From Ailanthus altissimus (lineage: Eukaryota > Streptophyta > Magnoliopsida > Sapindales > Simaroubaceae), in the NCBI GenBank assembly GCA_946807835.1, contig OX327683.1, forward strand, positions 5,957,001-6,021,000: DNA of 64,000 nt. Reading direction: 5' to 3'. Numbering within the stretch: the first letter of the stretch is position 1; every line of letters begins with the position of its first letter. The notes beneath the pieces were generated by a model. It was given only the letters and a program-made list of their open reading frames with translations. It did not search any database and had not been told where the DNA came from. This document shows positions 11,950-22,955 of the stretch, one piece after another. The position numbers and the translations under genes are program-made.

Positions 11950-12690
11950 TTTGTATTATTCATTTTTTTAGAAAAATCTGGTGGCACATTCTCACAATAT
12001 GCTTGGCCATGGGGAGAGATCTATATCAAAGGTGGAATGATTTGATTTTCTTCTGTCAATACCCTTTCAAGTTCTCTAAGTTCCATTTTGTGCTCTTCCT
12101 AGAATAACTGCAAAGAATATGGGAATATAAAGTAGCCATTCACAGTAAAAAAATAATGAATCTCATGGTTTGAGATTATCATCCCTTTTCACTGAAATAA
12201 GAGGATTGTGTGTAAATGTTTAGGAGTGACTGAACTGTTTACATGCTTATACAGTATATGATGTAGCTTGTTAATCTACCAAGATTTTGCGTAAAACCAT
12301 TGGAGAAAAATGCATACAGGAATTTCTTCATCATGTTGTTGTATCCAGTCCAGAGTTTTTTTGTAATAGAAGCCTTATTGCAATAGTGTATAGATCCAAC
12401 AGATACTAGAGTAGGTAAAGGATGGCTTTTGACCATTTTTAGATAGGGGTGATCCGGTGGAGATGAAAAATGGATAATCCATATTAAAAAGAGGACCGTC
12501 AATTACAGAGTAACCATGTTCTTGAACAGCCTCTATTGCATAATGCTAGATTAATTCTTTGGCTGCTGAGTGAAATGTTCTGGTTCAGATGAGCTCTGAG
12601 ATTTCAGGAGAAGCGAAAGGTACAAGAGGAGTAACTGTAAAATTATTCATCATGAATATGGTGAAAGGTTTTATTTTCAAACTGTTGGAA
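11950..12690 (-). pseudogene. Pararetrovirus coding remnant downstream of RNase H
   Basis: The longest open stretch is 12502-12239 on the minus strand. It contains FSSPPDHPYLKMVKSHPL and later IHYCNKASITKKLWTGY. It follows the RNase H region in the same direction and has the look of conserved viral coding, but I do not recognise the domain. Stops separate it from RNase H and from the remnant near 11950 (IKPVPLDHIIERL). It could be the C-terminal part of the polyprotein or a separate downstream ORF. Confidence 0.5.
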
Positions 12691-14022
12691 AAGTGGTGTT
12701 AGGGGTTAAGCTATTTATAGGGTTTCGTGAAAGAAAGTCAGCAATTGTATTGTCATTTCCTATTACATGATGACGTTAAAGGAATAGTTAGAAAACCATC
12801 TTTGTCATCGTAGTAATTGTGCTGGCGGAATCTTTTTCTGTTTGAAACTGAGCATGTTAGGAAAAGCAGACATGTCAATCTCAATAAGAAAGTGATGACC
12901 AATAAGATAGAATTTGAATCTTTCAATGCCACGTTTTTACAGCTAGTATCTCATTGTATGTGCTATGGTAGTGGATTTCAGCATCAGAAAAGCTACCGCT
13001 ATTGTATCCACATATTTTTCTTTTACCATTGAGTTATTTAAGGAGAATAGCACTTCAGTGGAGGCCACATGTGTTTGTCTTCAAAATTATTTTTCCTGTT
13101 AAGGGAATTTAGAGTGGTGAAAAAGTTGTTGCTAGCTTCTTCAACCTTTTGACTACTGTGGTTTATTCGTGGGATTAAGGGGGATGATATTTTCTAAGCA
13201 TTTGGTAAAGTGGCTTTGTCAACTGGACCAAATTTTGGATAAAATCAGACATGTAGTTTACTATACCCAAGAACTGTTGAAGTTGAGTGTTGGAGAAGTT
13301 TTCATTAAGGAATCTGGTGAGCTGGCTAGCAATGTGGGATTAGAGTGTGAATTGTTTATCAATTTTAATTCCAAGAAAGTCAATTTACTGGTAGCCCACT
13401 TGGCATTTGGTTGGAGAGATCATGATGTCATATTTTGTAAAAGAGAGACAAAATATAAAAGTAGTTGATGATGAGTATCTGCGTCATCAAAAAACAACAA
13501 AATTTCAATGTAGATTAGGTTTGTTTTTAATATTGGTTCAAATATCTTCATCATCGCTTTTGGAGCGGCAATGGGGCTGTCTTGAATCCAAAAGGGAGGA
13601 CTGTCCATTAAAAGTAATATTGGGGCATACAAAACGCTATTTTGTGGTGATCTCCTGGATCAATTTCAAGTTGCCAAAAACCTGATTTAAGATCAAATTT
13701 AAGAACAGTTTGTCGTGGCTATCCTAAAGAAGAGTTCCTGTCTATTGGGCAGAAGAAACTTTTTGTCCTGCAAAAAATCATTAAGTGGTTGATAATTAAT
13801 TACAAGACGTTGTTTGCCCCTGACTTTTTCACTTCTTTTATTGATATAAAAAGCTTGACAGGCCCATTGAAAGCTTGTGGGCTCGATCAATCCTTTATTC
13901 AAGAGTTGGATACCTTCATCTTTGGTAAGTTGGAGATGTTCTGGTGCATGCCTAGATGACTTGCTTTCGTTGGGTTGGTTTTGATGAAAAACACTTGGTT
14001 TTTCTACAGAGGATTTGGACAT
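12690..14022 (-). pseudogene. Pararetrovirus reverse transcriptase-RNase H, broken
   Basis: The best open part is 14022-13699, with LLNKGLIEPTSFQWACQAFY and VRGKQRLVINYQPLND, the fingers motifs of caulimovirid reverse transcriptase. After stops at about 13690 the palm region continues with a catalytic FFDD followed by DTHHQLLLYF (13632-13420). QLQQFLGIVNYMSDFI lies near 13290-13240. RNase H follows at about 13010-12700, with SDAEIHYHSTYNEILAVK, then FYLIGHHFLIEIDMSAF, and ends NTIADFLSRN. At least four stops or frameshifts interrupt it and a stretch of the palm seems deleted. It would have copied viral RNA into DNA in the cytoplasm. Confidence 0.85.
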
Positions 14023-14029
14023 TTAAGGA

Positions 14030-14464
14030 TAAACTCAGAATGGTTGTTTGCGGTTAATCGGGCTTTAATTTGGTCAAAGGTAGAGGTTATATGGTCAAGA
14101 GTGAAATAATTTGAAATGGTGGTTCATGGTAAGAAATGGGTTTTAAAAAGCAATCCGTTAGGCTTGGGCTGGACTTTTTTCTGTAACATCTTTTGGATAA
14201 GATCAAATCCAATAATAATGTCTTTACCGAGTAAATCAGATCCTAAAATTTATATTTCAACATTAATCCAGTAAAGAACTTGAAATAAACTATTTTACTA
14301 ATAAGGTTAACAGTAAACAATTCATCGTTAGCAGCCCTGAAGGTTTGTTAGTATGGCTTCCAATACTGGCATGGTAAAATGGTTGGGTTTAAAATAGAGG
14401 CAACAACCCCAGTATCAAGGAGTCCTGATACCTTGATTGGGTTACCATACTTACTGGAAAGTAT
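14030..14464 (-). pseudogene. Pararetrovirus aspartic protease region, broken
   Basis: On the minus strand around 14440-14380 a retropepsin-like LxDTGVVASI pattern appears, and around 14235-14180 KDIIIGFDLIQKML, the usual second conserved block (I(I/L)GxD) of caulimovirid proteases. The region lies between coat protein and reverse transcriptase as expected. No single frame is open through it. Confidence 0.6.
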
Positions 14465-15240
14465 TTAGATTTTCACTATAGGGACTGATATTGAGGACAT
14501 TAATGGTTTGGTCAATTGGTGAGATTTAGGTTGGATTTTTAAGGAATCTATGATGGAATATGTTTCTGAGTTTGAGGATGAGAAGACCGAGATTGTATCA
14601 CTATTTGGTTCTGATTGTTCTGAATAGATTGATTCAAGATCAACCTGATTTAGGTCACATTGGAAAACTATAGTGATGGTTGCAAAAACTTTCTTCTTTT
14701 TAGCCTTTTGTAGGCACTGTTTGGTAAAATATCCTTTTTGTTTACAGATGAAACACCTATTGAATATTTTGGACAATGCTAATCTACGTTTAAAGAAACG
14801 CTTTTTCCTTAGCTTGTATGGAGATTGGAACTTGAGCTTCTTGTAGTGTTTTTTCTTTTTCATACTATAACTGCAACTTTCTTGTTTTAGACATTTGATC
14901 AGCAAGTCTGGTCTTTCACAGGCTCTTTGAATCATTTTTTCTGTATGATTAAAATCTTTGAAAAACTTGTAACGAGCACACAATTTATCAAGTGCAAGCA
15001 TGACAGATTGTTAAATGATGCCAATTAAGGTGTTTGCAAGATTTTTTCCTTTTGCTTCAATAATTCTGAGAGCTTTTTGTCCTAAAGGCTCTAGAACAAA
15101 GTTTAGATATGTTTGTTTTATGTTTTGATCATCTATTCTGAGCATATAGTATCTGGATGTTGCCTTTTAGAAGTGGAGTTCAAGATCTTTCCGTTTGAAT
15201 TAGTGGTATTTTAGCTTAAAATTTTGCCAAATTGGAGATG
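14465..15240 (-). pseudogene. Pararetrovirus coat protein region with CCHC zinc knuckle
   Basis: The 178-codon open stretch 15001-14465 has a lysine-rich segment and CFICKQKGYFTKQC, the CCHC knuckle of caulimovirid capsid proteins, followed by an acidic Ser/Glu-rich tail. Upstream (15160-15010) further capsid-like coding is seen (YYMLRIDDQNIKQTYLNF), separated by a stop just before the Met at 15001. The true N-terminus is therefore farther upstream. The knuckle has Tyr-Phe where His is usual nearby, but its C-C-H/x-C spacing should be checked. Confidence 0.75.
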
Positions 15241-15345
15241 AGTGATAATGTATCTAGTGATGTGTCTGATAATGTAGAATCTATTGAGCTGGTTCTCATT
15301 AATGCGACTGCTTCTCTTTGAACTTCGCTGGATATCTATATCTTG

Positions 15346-17147
15346 GAGATTATAACCAAATAATATTACAACGGGCAATCACGATTGAGCAATTTGTTTG
15401 GTTGATTGCTTTATTCATCTTAAATGGGGTTTGATAAAAAAAAAATTAAATTTTTTACAAAGAATTTAAACATTTAAAGATATATCTAAAATCAAATAAT
15501 ATGTTTAAGCCATCCAATTTAATCATTGTTTTCTTTTAACAACAACAGAAAAATAATAAATCCCTCTTCAATTGTAATATTTTTTAAAAATTGTTAATAA
15601 ACTTTTATAGTTGCATAAATTTATTCTTAAAATTTTATAACTGTACCTGTGACTAATACAACATGTTAAGAGGGCCTGTTAAGAGTACATAAATTTTGGA
15701 ATCGAAAAAGAAAGAAATAGAAGAGGCCATTGGCAAAAATAATTCAATTAGGATGATTTTTTTTTTTTTTTACAAAAAAAAAAAAGAAAAAACGCGGAAG
15801 AAACAAGGTGGTGGTGTCCCATTATAATTGTCTCGGAGCTTATTTTGTCACAATTAGAAAGCTAGGCAAGGCATGATTATTGCCGTCTTTTTCTAGATAC
15901 TGAGTTTTGTATTTTTTTTTTTCTTTATAATAATAATTATTAATATATCGGCAAAATCATTTTCTACTTTTGGGGTACCGGTAAAATACTCGCAGGAATC
16001 AGCTTAGTGAAGACCCACCCAACCCAAATGACACGAGTTTGGGATTTTTTTTATAATAAAGCTAGACAAAAAAAATATTTTTTAATAATTAATGAGGATG
16101 GTTTAGGATTCCCTACTACGGTCTCTGCCCGTTATATAATACAACTTTTCACAAAATTCTACATGTATATATGAGATTAAGTGTAAAATTTTGTTACTTC
16201 AAAGAAAAAAGAAGTATAAAATTTTGTTTCTTTTAAATAATACAAATTTACAAAATTAAAAATATTTAACAAAAATCTTTTTTTTTTTTTACATAGGGAA
16301 AGAAACTCTAATGTAAATTTTTATTTCAATAAAATTATACTCTGTAACCGCTTTATCGTCTGGTCATTCAAGCAGGTGTTGAATAAAATTATTTTGAGTC
16401 TAATTTTTTTTTTAATTATTCAAAACCACAAAAATTAAGTACTTCATTCTGTATGTTAATGCTTTTATTTTTATTAAATCATTATATAATTACTGTATTA
16501 ATTTATATAATAGTATTATAATATACCAACAATGGTTTTAATTAAATTGTTATAATTTATGAATATAAATTAATGTGTCATATAAAAATTTAGAAAAAAT
16601 GGGTGGAATTAAAAAAACTTGTTTTTCAGTATAGAGATTACGTACTTAAATTAATAGACCGTGATAGTACATTTATACTAAGTAAATATACAAATACACA
16701 ACTTAAATAACTTGAAACATAAAGTTTATTTACATAAAACTGGTAACTTGAAAGGGTTATAAATTTCTTTCTGCTCGGTAATCGGTATCAAATCCCTTAT
16801 CCCATAATATTATACAAACACAAGATAGGAACCATGATCACAAATACAGAGCATAAATGAACTGATTTCTCTTCTGTCATGATTTCTTCCATTAACAAGT
16901 GAGCTCAAAATGTCTAAGAACTCTAGAAGTAGTTGATGGATGAATATTGATCTAATCTAAAAGGGGGATCATGATGAGACCTACCCAAAAAGACCAACTA
17001 TACAAGTTGCCATTTCTGCAAAATTACAGTCTCTTCTATTCTATTCTCTTTTTCTCCCCAACTTGTCCAAGAGTATCCATCAACCACATAGAGAGTAGGA
17101 AGTCGGAAGTTATTACAAAAGAAGAAAATGTCATAACCAGAGAAACT
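15346..17147. other. AT-rich spacer downstream of the transporter gene
   Basis: I see no gene. A run of T followed by a run of A (15757-15791) could fold into a hairpin. The part next to 17147 is the expected 3' untranslated region of the minus-strand transporter gene. The small open frame at 16971-17192 overlaps the transporter stop on the opposite strand and has no support. Confidence 0.55.
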
Positions 17148-20100
17148 TTACACTGTAAGATTTGGGTTCTCACTTTCTGCTGTTTCCTTTAGAATCTCGC
17201 CGTTCTTTTGACCGAAAGACCCATCTGCTTCAGCATCAAAGCTAGCATGAACACTGTATAACACATATACAACCACCGCCAAAGCCGAAAAGAATCCAAA
17301 TCGAATGTAGGATGGCCCATCAAGTAACCCCAGCAAAAATATGTTCAAGAAGATCGATACACATGGTATCCATGGCATCAAAGGGACGCCCCAAAACTCA
17401 GGCTTTTGAGCTTGTGGAACCATGCAATGAAAGGTCTGTAACACTGCAATTGCAATTATGATGCATGATCCGAGCATAAAGGCTTTAGATTTACATGGGG
17501 GTACAAAATGCCAAAGGAGGGTGAATATGATAGAGGTGATTGAAAACAATAAAAGAAAGGATAAGGTAGGCCATGGATTTGTTGTCCCCGCGTTGACATA
17601 ACGTCTGTAAATAACAGCATTTGCTACCATGTAAAAGACGAAGAGTGTTCCAATTGATACGAGGTTGAGGAGCACATTTAGGTCAGCGAAAAGAGCAATA
17701 GCAGCAGTGAAGATTCCTGGAGAAAGAAGGATAAGCACATATTAGACATGTGAAACTAGTTTACTGTATAATCGTATTAAGCACACCTGCCATTTTTTCA
17801 GAGTTACATGACGGAAAGTGGATAGCAAAGCATAGGTTCCATGGAAGATAAAATTACAACTAAGAGGAAAACGTTTTGTCAGGCATACTGATATATGAAC
17901 CAGATTCCTGAAGAAAAAAGGAATAAGCACATATTAGACATGTGAAACTAGTTTACCGTATAATCGTATTAAGCACACCTGCCATTTTTTTTCAGAGTTA
18001 GACGACAGAAAGTGGATAGCAAAGCATAGGTTCCATGGAAGATAAAATTACAACTAAGAGGAAAACTTTTTGTTAGGCGTACTGATATATGAACCAAATA
18101 CATCCAAGTCACAAGCCCTTATCAACATTTGAAGGCAACTTTCACCAATAGTAACCTTGTCTTGTGACTGAAGGTCACTTTCAGAAATATGTAACTACAA
18201 ATTTACAACTTTTAAGAACAAAAAATGAAGGGAGTTAAATAGAGAAGGTGCTGAAATCAGCTAACATAATGCTTTCCATGTGCCCTCCTCTTGATTCATG
18301 CACATCTAACACTTTCTTTTCTCAAATCACATGCCTAGCCTACTTGCAAAAGCTGACCTATTTTTCTTGGCAAAGATTGAAATCTTTCAGAATTTGAAAT
18401 ACATCACAACAATATAAATTAAAATTCATAGCAGTATTGCAACAACCCTTGAGAGCATTAAAGGGACAATGGACAGCAAGCAAAGATATACCCAACTTTT
18501 GCACTTTACAGACAGGCCAAGCATTTTTCTGAAGACTAGTTCCTATCAGTGAACAGCCAAATGTTTACTCAAACATAAATCATAACCATATGTATGTCTG
18601 GTATTCACAAATTTCACTAAATCACTGATGAATTGTTGTTACTTGTCCATTATTAGGCACAGAAACAAAAATTCAATGCCCCCCTGTTATTTTTATTCTT
18701 GCATTCTTGAATTCAATTCAATTTGGTAAATTATGTTGCATCACTCTAAACTGAAACGGTTCTAGTAGGTCCCCATAATGAAGGCATAAAAGAACAGACA
18801 GGAAACAATTCCGCCCAGAAGTAGCGACAATACAATATATTGCACCCACTACAACATAATGAAAACGTAATTCATAAATGACAAATCAAGCTAAAATTAT
18901 AAATAAATAATAATATTATTAATAATTAATAACAACGACCGTGCCGACAATAATGAATTAAGAATAATATTACACTTTTAAAATATTATTTTAAAATTTA
19001 TATTCCAATAGCATAACGAGGAAATTTACATTGAAATAGGGTAAGTTATATTATTTTATTATTTAATAATTATTCGAAATATTAATTTTAAATAAAATAA
19101 TTTGTAAAAAAAAAGGTAACATTACTCTCAACGTAAATTTCCACGATCACGTCTGTACCATTCTACTACTCATTTGGTCTCTTCCACATAGAAGATTGAA
19201 TTAAAACTTCAAAGAGTCTTTTTCTTCAACAACAAACAAATCTTAATCTCAATAGGAAAATATAAAAATAAAATATATTTACTTGCAGAGACAAATCGCG
19301 GGAACTCCAAGAGAAGACTAGAGAATCATAAAAAATAATAAAGAAAAGAAAAAGGCAGTGAAGAAGCAAGTACCAAGAAAAGCGGAGGCGTTGACAGGCG
19401 TTGACGATTTAGGGTGGACTCTAGCGAACCAAGCGGGGACCACGCTCGACCGTCCGATCACGCACATGTACCGAGCCTGTCCCAGCATCGCCACCAACAA
19501 CGACGTCAGTATCCCAAAGCTGGCCCCCACTCCTATCACATTCGACACCCATTTCCACCCGTCCGATTTCCCGCCGAACGCCGCCGAAAACGGCGCTTCC
19601 GCATCGATCTGCTCGATCATTCAACACAACACGCCCATGAGCCATGACCCATCCGTCACTAAATATATATATACATATTAAAAATATTTTTTTTATCGTT
19701 TAACAAAGTTTGTTAAATTACCATATCGTACGGGAGAAGCATTGACATCGAAGCGGCCATTAAGCAGTAGAGAATGGTGACGACGATAACGGAACCCGAA
19801 ACGCCGATTGGGATATCCTTGACCGGGTTACGGACTTCTTCAGCCATGGTGGAAACGGCGTCGTATCCGATGTAACTCAAATAAACCATTGCAGCTCCCT
19901 TGAACACACCCAAAGCTCCGTACGGGGAGAAACCGGATGGGTTTTCCGGATTTGCGGGTTCTGTAAAGTTTTTCCAATCACCTCTTAAAAAGCCCATCAG
20001 TATCACAAACGCTATGAACAAAATGTGCAGCACTGTGAGAGTCATATTCACTATCGAGCTCTCCCTCGTACTGAAAAAATATTTAAAAGAAGAGCGAGTT

Positions 20101-20860
20101 AATGTAAGTTTAAAATATTGAAAAAATTGTGGGTTACTTCTGTTTAGTATTATTTGGAACCTGTAGCAGATAATGAAAGTGATGAGTAACACGACGGCTA
20201 CAGCCACTACATCGATTTCGTTATAGCCCTTTGGGAGTCCGTTGACGGTCAATCTCCATTTTGCCGTTGGCACGCCAATCGCTGTTCCTAAGTAAGCCGT
20301 AAAGCCGCGAGCCACCGCCGCATTTGACATTACGTACTCCATTATCAGATTGGCGCCAGTCAAAAATGCCGCGAACTCGCCTGCAAAACATTTGGAGAAA
20401 TGAATACGAAACGACAGCGTTTAGGGAAGAAAAAAACGGTTGGCATTTAATGTCTTAGGGAAGTAAAGTAATGGGTACCGAAAGTGACGCGGAGGTAGCT
20501 GAAAGCGCCGCCGGCGACAGGCATGTCGACTGCGAACTCGGTGTAACAGAAAGCGGAGAGGAGGGCGCAGAGGCCGGCAATGGCGTAGGAAACGACGACG
20601 GCGGGTCCGGCATTAAGACGACAGGCGCGGCCAGTTGTGACGAAGACGCCGGCGCCGACCATGCCGCCGACGCCGAAGCCGACGAGATCGTACCAGCGCA
20701 GAGTACGGCGCATATCGGAGCCAGACCTGGCGCGTAGCCGACTCATTTCCTCGTAAGAAGTAGAGACGGAGAAGGCGCGGCGGGAGAATCGGGCGGGGGT
20801 GTGGGCCAGGGCTCTGAGGTAAGAGCGGCAACTTGAGAAAGAGGAACTATGGACCTCCAT
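17148..20860 (-). CDS. CAT6: Cationic amino acid transporter, CAT6/CAT7-like (five exons)
   Basis: The exons are complement(20479..20860, 20161..20380, 19722..20070, 19374..19608, 17148..17716), which sum to 1755 nt and encode 584 residues, in frame and ending TAA. All four introns are GT-AG (98, 90, 113 and 1657 bp). The protein is an amino acid-polyamine-organocation permease with about 14 membrane segments. A basic Ser-rich N-terminus comes first, then the first helix GVGGMVGAGVF (residues 63-73). ALLSAFCYTEFA marks the end of exon 1, YLSYIGYDAVSTMAEEV lies in exon 3, and LTSLLVAMLGQARYMCVIGR in exon 4. It should move cationic and large neutral amino acids across the plasma membrane or tonoplast. 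Arabidopsis CAT6 and CAT7 have nearly the same length and the same MEV-SS start, from memory. The start was chosen because of that and the TATA box at 20950. The gene looks intact. Confidence 0.95.
17717..18100. repeat. Tandem duplication in transporter intron 4, including the 3' splice site
   Basis: Two copies of a 191-bp unit lie head to tail (about 17717-17907 and 17908-18098). They share AAGCACATATTAGACATG, GTGGATAGCAAAGCATAGG and ACTGATATATGAACCA, with only a handful of differences. The unit boundary includes the intron's acceptor: the true site is CTCCAG/GAATCT before 17716, and the copy is CTTCAG/GAATCT before 17907, also preceded by a pyrimidine tract. Using the copy would add 191 nt and shift the frame. 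Confidence 0.92.
18962..19128. repeat. AT-rich MITE copy in transporter intron 4
   Basis: This copy starts GAATAATATTACACTTTTAAA and ends GTAACATTACTC, roughly inverted ends, with the family core TTATTATTTAATAATTATT in the middle. The same family recurs near 21911, 22784, 24444, 25136, 25400, 26822, 60729, 60922 and 61404. It has no coding capacity. Confidence 0.7.
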
Positions 20861-20949
20861 TTGCTTCCCCCTCCTCTTGCTCTTTCCGTTTGTTGCTTTT
20901 GCCTCTGTGTTTTTGCAGTTGATTGAAAAGAGAAGAGACGAGTGTGTTG

Positions 20950-20957
20950 TTTTTATA
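20950..20957 (-). promoter_or_regulatory. TATA box of the transporter gene
   Basis: The minus strand reads CCCTATAAAAAC about 90 bases upstream of the proposed ATG (20860), leaving a leader of roughly 60 bases. The neighbouring stretch is pyrimidine/purine-biased. No other clear element is seen up to the MITE at 21390. Confidence 0.6.
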
Positions 20958-21134
20958 GGGAAAAAAAGAGAGACTGACAGTAGACGGTGAATAAAGCGGT
21001 CAGGGCCACTCAGATTATAAAGAAGTTTTGGATTGTCAAAAGTCTAAATTAGATTTACGTATTTCAGTCTCAAGCCTCTCAACTCACTGTCTTGAACTTG
21101 ATGATTATGCTCATGCTTATGCTTGTGTCTGAGA

Positions 21135-21390
21135 TATTAACACTGTCACCCCTAAGGTTGATACAAATTTTATTTGAAGGGTAATTTTAGTTTTACTTAT
21201 ATTATTACTTCGTTTGCTTAATTAGAAGACCGAAATATTTTCGTTTTAAAAAATATTTTAATTATTTATGTGATAAAATTTTGGGGATATTTTTATTTTT
21301 TTAATTAAGTAAAGGATTAATAGTGTAATTAAAATTAAAATTATTATTAAAATGTAATTTATGCCAATTTCAGGGGTGACAGTGTTAATA
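21135..21390. mobile_element. 256-bp MITE with perfect 19-bp terminal inverted repeats
   Basis: The left end TATTAACACTGTCACCCCT (21135-21153) is the exact reverse complement of the right end (21372-21390), and weaker pairing continues for about 20 more bases. The ends can be read as TTAACACTG...CAGTGTTAA flanked by TA, or with TTA as the target duplication, which would fit a Tc1/mariner- or Harbinger-type element respectively. It lies 275 bp upstream of the transporter start codon. No open reading frame. Confidence 0.85.
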
Positions 21391-21910
21391 ACCCGCTTAT
21401 GCTGTGGTTCGTATATTCTGGATTTTAACTAAATAAAGACCATTATTGTGAAAATCACGATGGCTTTGGCTTTGGCTTTCGACCCCACTTAATCTTAATT
21501 AAATCAATAAATTTTATTAATTAAATTAATAAATATTTATACGTTTTTGTCCTTACAACGAATATTGGTAACTTAATTAGGTTGTTTTTCATTTTTTTGA
21601 AATAAAATAAATAATTTTTTTAATGAATTTTTTAAAAGAATTGTGAGGTTGAGCTAATACCTTCTCATTTTCTTAGTAATTTGGTAAACAATACCTTGCA
21701 AGTGAAGGCAATATCCCCAACTTCTTACTCGGTTTTCCAGAAGTCTTCTAATGCATCCATATATTATCATAATTGCGATTCATAGAAGTTGGTAAGAAAT
21801 TACATACAAAATAACAAAGTCTAATAAATCTTCGAAGTCAAAAATTGAAATATATATATATATATATAATAATCTTCCAAGTCACAAATTGAAAATTATA
21901 TACATTATAG

Positions 21911-22104
21911 AATAAAATTATATTTTTTAAATAGTATCATAAATATATTTTATCTTAAATAATATGTCAAATAATTATTATTTAATAAATTTATATAACG
22001 AAAATTTTTAAAATTTATACTATTTTATCACTTAATAATTACTTGACATCTTAATTTAAAATATAAAATTTAAAATATCATTTGAAAAGTATAATATTAC
22101 ACTC
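21911..22104. repeat. AT-rich MITE family copy A
   Basis: It begins near AATTATATTTTTTAAATAG and ends GAAAAGTATAATATTACAC. The centre holds the two family blocks TGTCAAATAATTATT and TTAATAATTACTTGACA, which are inverted relative to each other, so the copy can fold on itself. Edges are approximate. Confidence 0.65.
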
Positions 22105-22133
22105 ACACACATATACTAGTTCAAACAATGTTA

Positions 22134-22783
22134 TGTTGGTAAAATGTGTACTGTATAAAAAACACGAATACAATATGCGAATACAATGATACAACAAGAA
22201 CAAATAAATTCATTGCGTGCTTAAGTCTTTAAACTATTTTTATCCCTAAAATTGATAATAATCAATATACACTTAGGTTAAAAATGTATGATAGTTCCAT
22301 AATTCAATGACTTATAAGATATTGTAAAAGTGCACATCAAATACAATTTCATTTGACAACAAGTAAGAATTTATGAAAGTGGTTGATAAGATAAAAATGT
22401 GATTAAAAATTTGAGAAGCATGTTCATTATTATGAATCAATTATGTCTGCAGTATTTATAAAATTCAAATATCTTTTTGGGAAGACACAATATCTTTTTG
22501 AAATGTCATACTCATTAGAATGGGTATATGACTCTTTAGAGAGTCACAACTCTAGATCTAGGCACCACACCATTTAGGCCCAATAGCTACATTGGCCACC
22601 AGGCGCCTCCTGCCTAAGGGCTAGCGTCACAGGACCAAGTCTAGAGATTAGATAACTGCTGCGCCCAAGCCTCTTATGACTTAAGTGGTTCTTCTTCATT
22701 CTCATTTTTCTTCTCAACTCTTTTTATACTCTAACGTTTTGATTTTAATTTGTTTATTTATAATACACTCTCAAATACCAACA
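22134..22783 (+). repeat. Solo LTR with perfect TGTTA target-site duplication
   Basis: A 650-bp sequence starts TGTTGGTA and ends ATACCAACA, so its termini are inverted repeats of about eight bases with the standard TG...CA. It is flanked by TGTTA on both sides (22129-22133 and 22784-22788). No internal domain is present, hence a solo LTR left by LTR-LTR recombination. TG...CA termini are symmetrical; the plus orientation is a guess from TATTTATAAAATTC-like promoter sequence at 22454. It landed in the end of MITE copy B. Confidence 0.85.
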
Positions 22784-22955
22784 TGTTATATTTTTCGAAT
22801 ATCATTTTAAAATTTTTATCTTAAATTGATGTGTCAAGTAATTATTAAGTAATAAAATGATGTAATTTTTAAATTATCATTACACTATATCACTGCTCAG
22901 TAATTACTTCAATACATCTTAATAAATATATCAAAATAACATTTAAAAAGATATA
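22784..22955. repeat. AT-rich MITE family copy B, interrupted at its end by a solo LTR
   Basis: The copy reads on from the target duplication as TGTTATATTTTTCGAATATC and contains GTGTCAAGTAATTATTAAG and AGTAATTACTTCAATACATC. Its first bases (CAAACAATGTTA) are on the other side of the solo LTR at 22122-22133. Confidence 0.62.

Larger units (their letters stand above)
11200..15345 (-). mobile_element. Endogenous pararetrovirus (Caulimoviridae) remnant
   Basis: Read on the minus strand, the block carries in order a coat-protein region with a CCHC knuckle, an aspartic protease region, reverse transcriptase, RNase H, a further coding remnant, a direct-repeat copy, a minisatellite and a promoter-like TATA box. 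This gene order is that of plant pararetroviruses, and integrase is absent as expected. Every frame is interrupted. An imperfect ~65-bp direct repeat (11666-11730 and 15268-15335) brackets the coding part. Genus is not certain; petuvirus- or florendovirus-like sequences are the ones to compare. It is a dead genomic fossil as it stands. Confidence 0.82.

Noticed and set aside
13169..13685. Plus-strand frames over the pararetrovirus polymerase
   Set aside because: The minus strand shows reverse transcriptase and RNase H motifs through the same bases.
10165..15001. Reading the pararetrovirus block as a gypsy element
   Set aside because: No integrase and no LTRs; coat-protein knuckle placement and RNase H followed by a promoter with nearby poly(A) signal fit Caulimoviridae.
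19358..20737. Plus-strand frames at 19358, 19414, 19900 and 20471, and minus-strand alternatives at 19421 and 20613
   Set aside because: All overlap transporter exons in other frames. The spliced minus-strand model gives one conserved 584-residue protein, so these are shadows caused by GC-rich exons.
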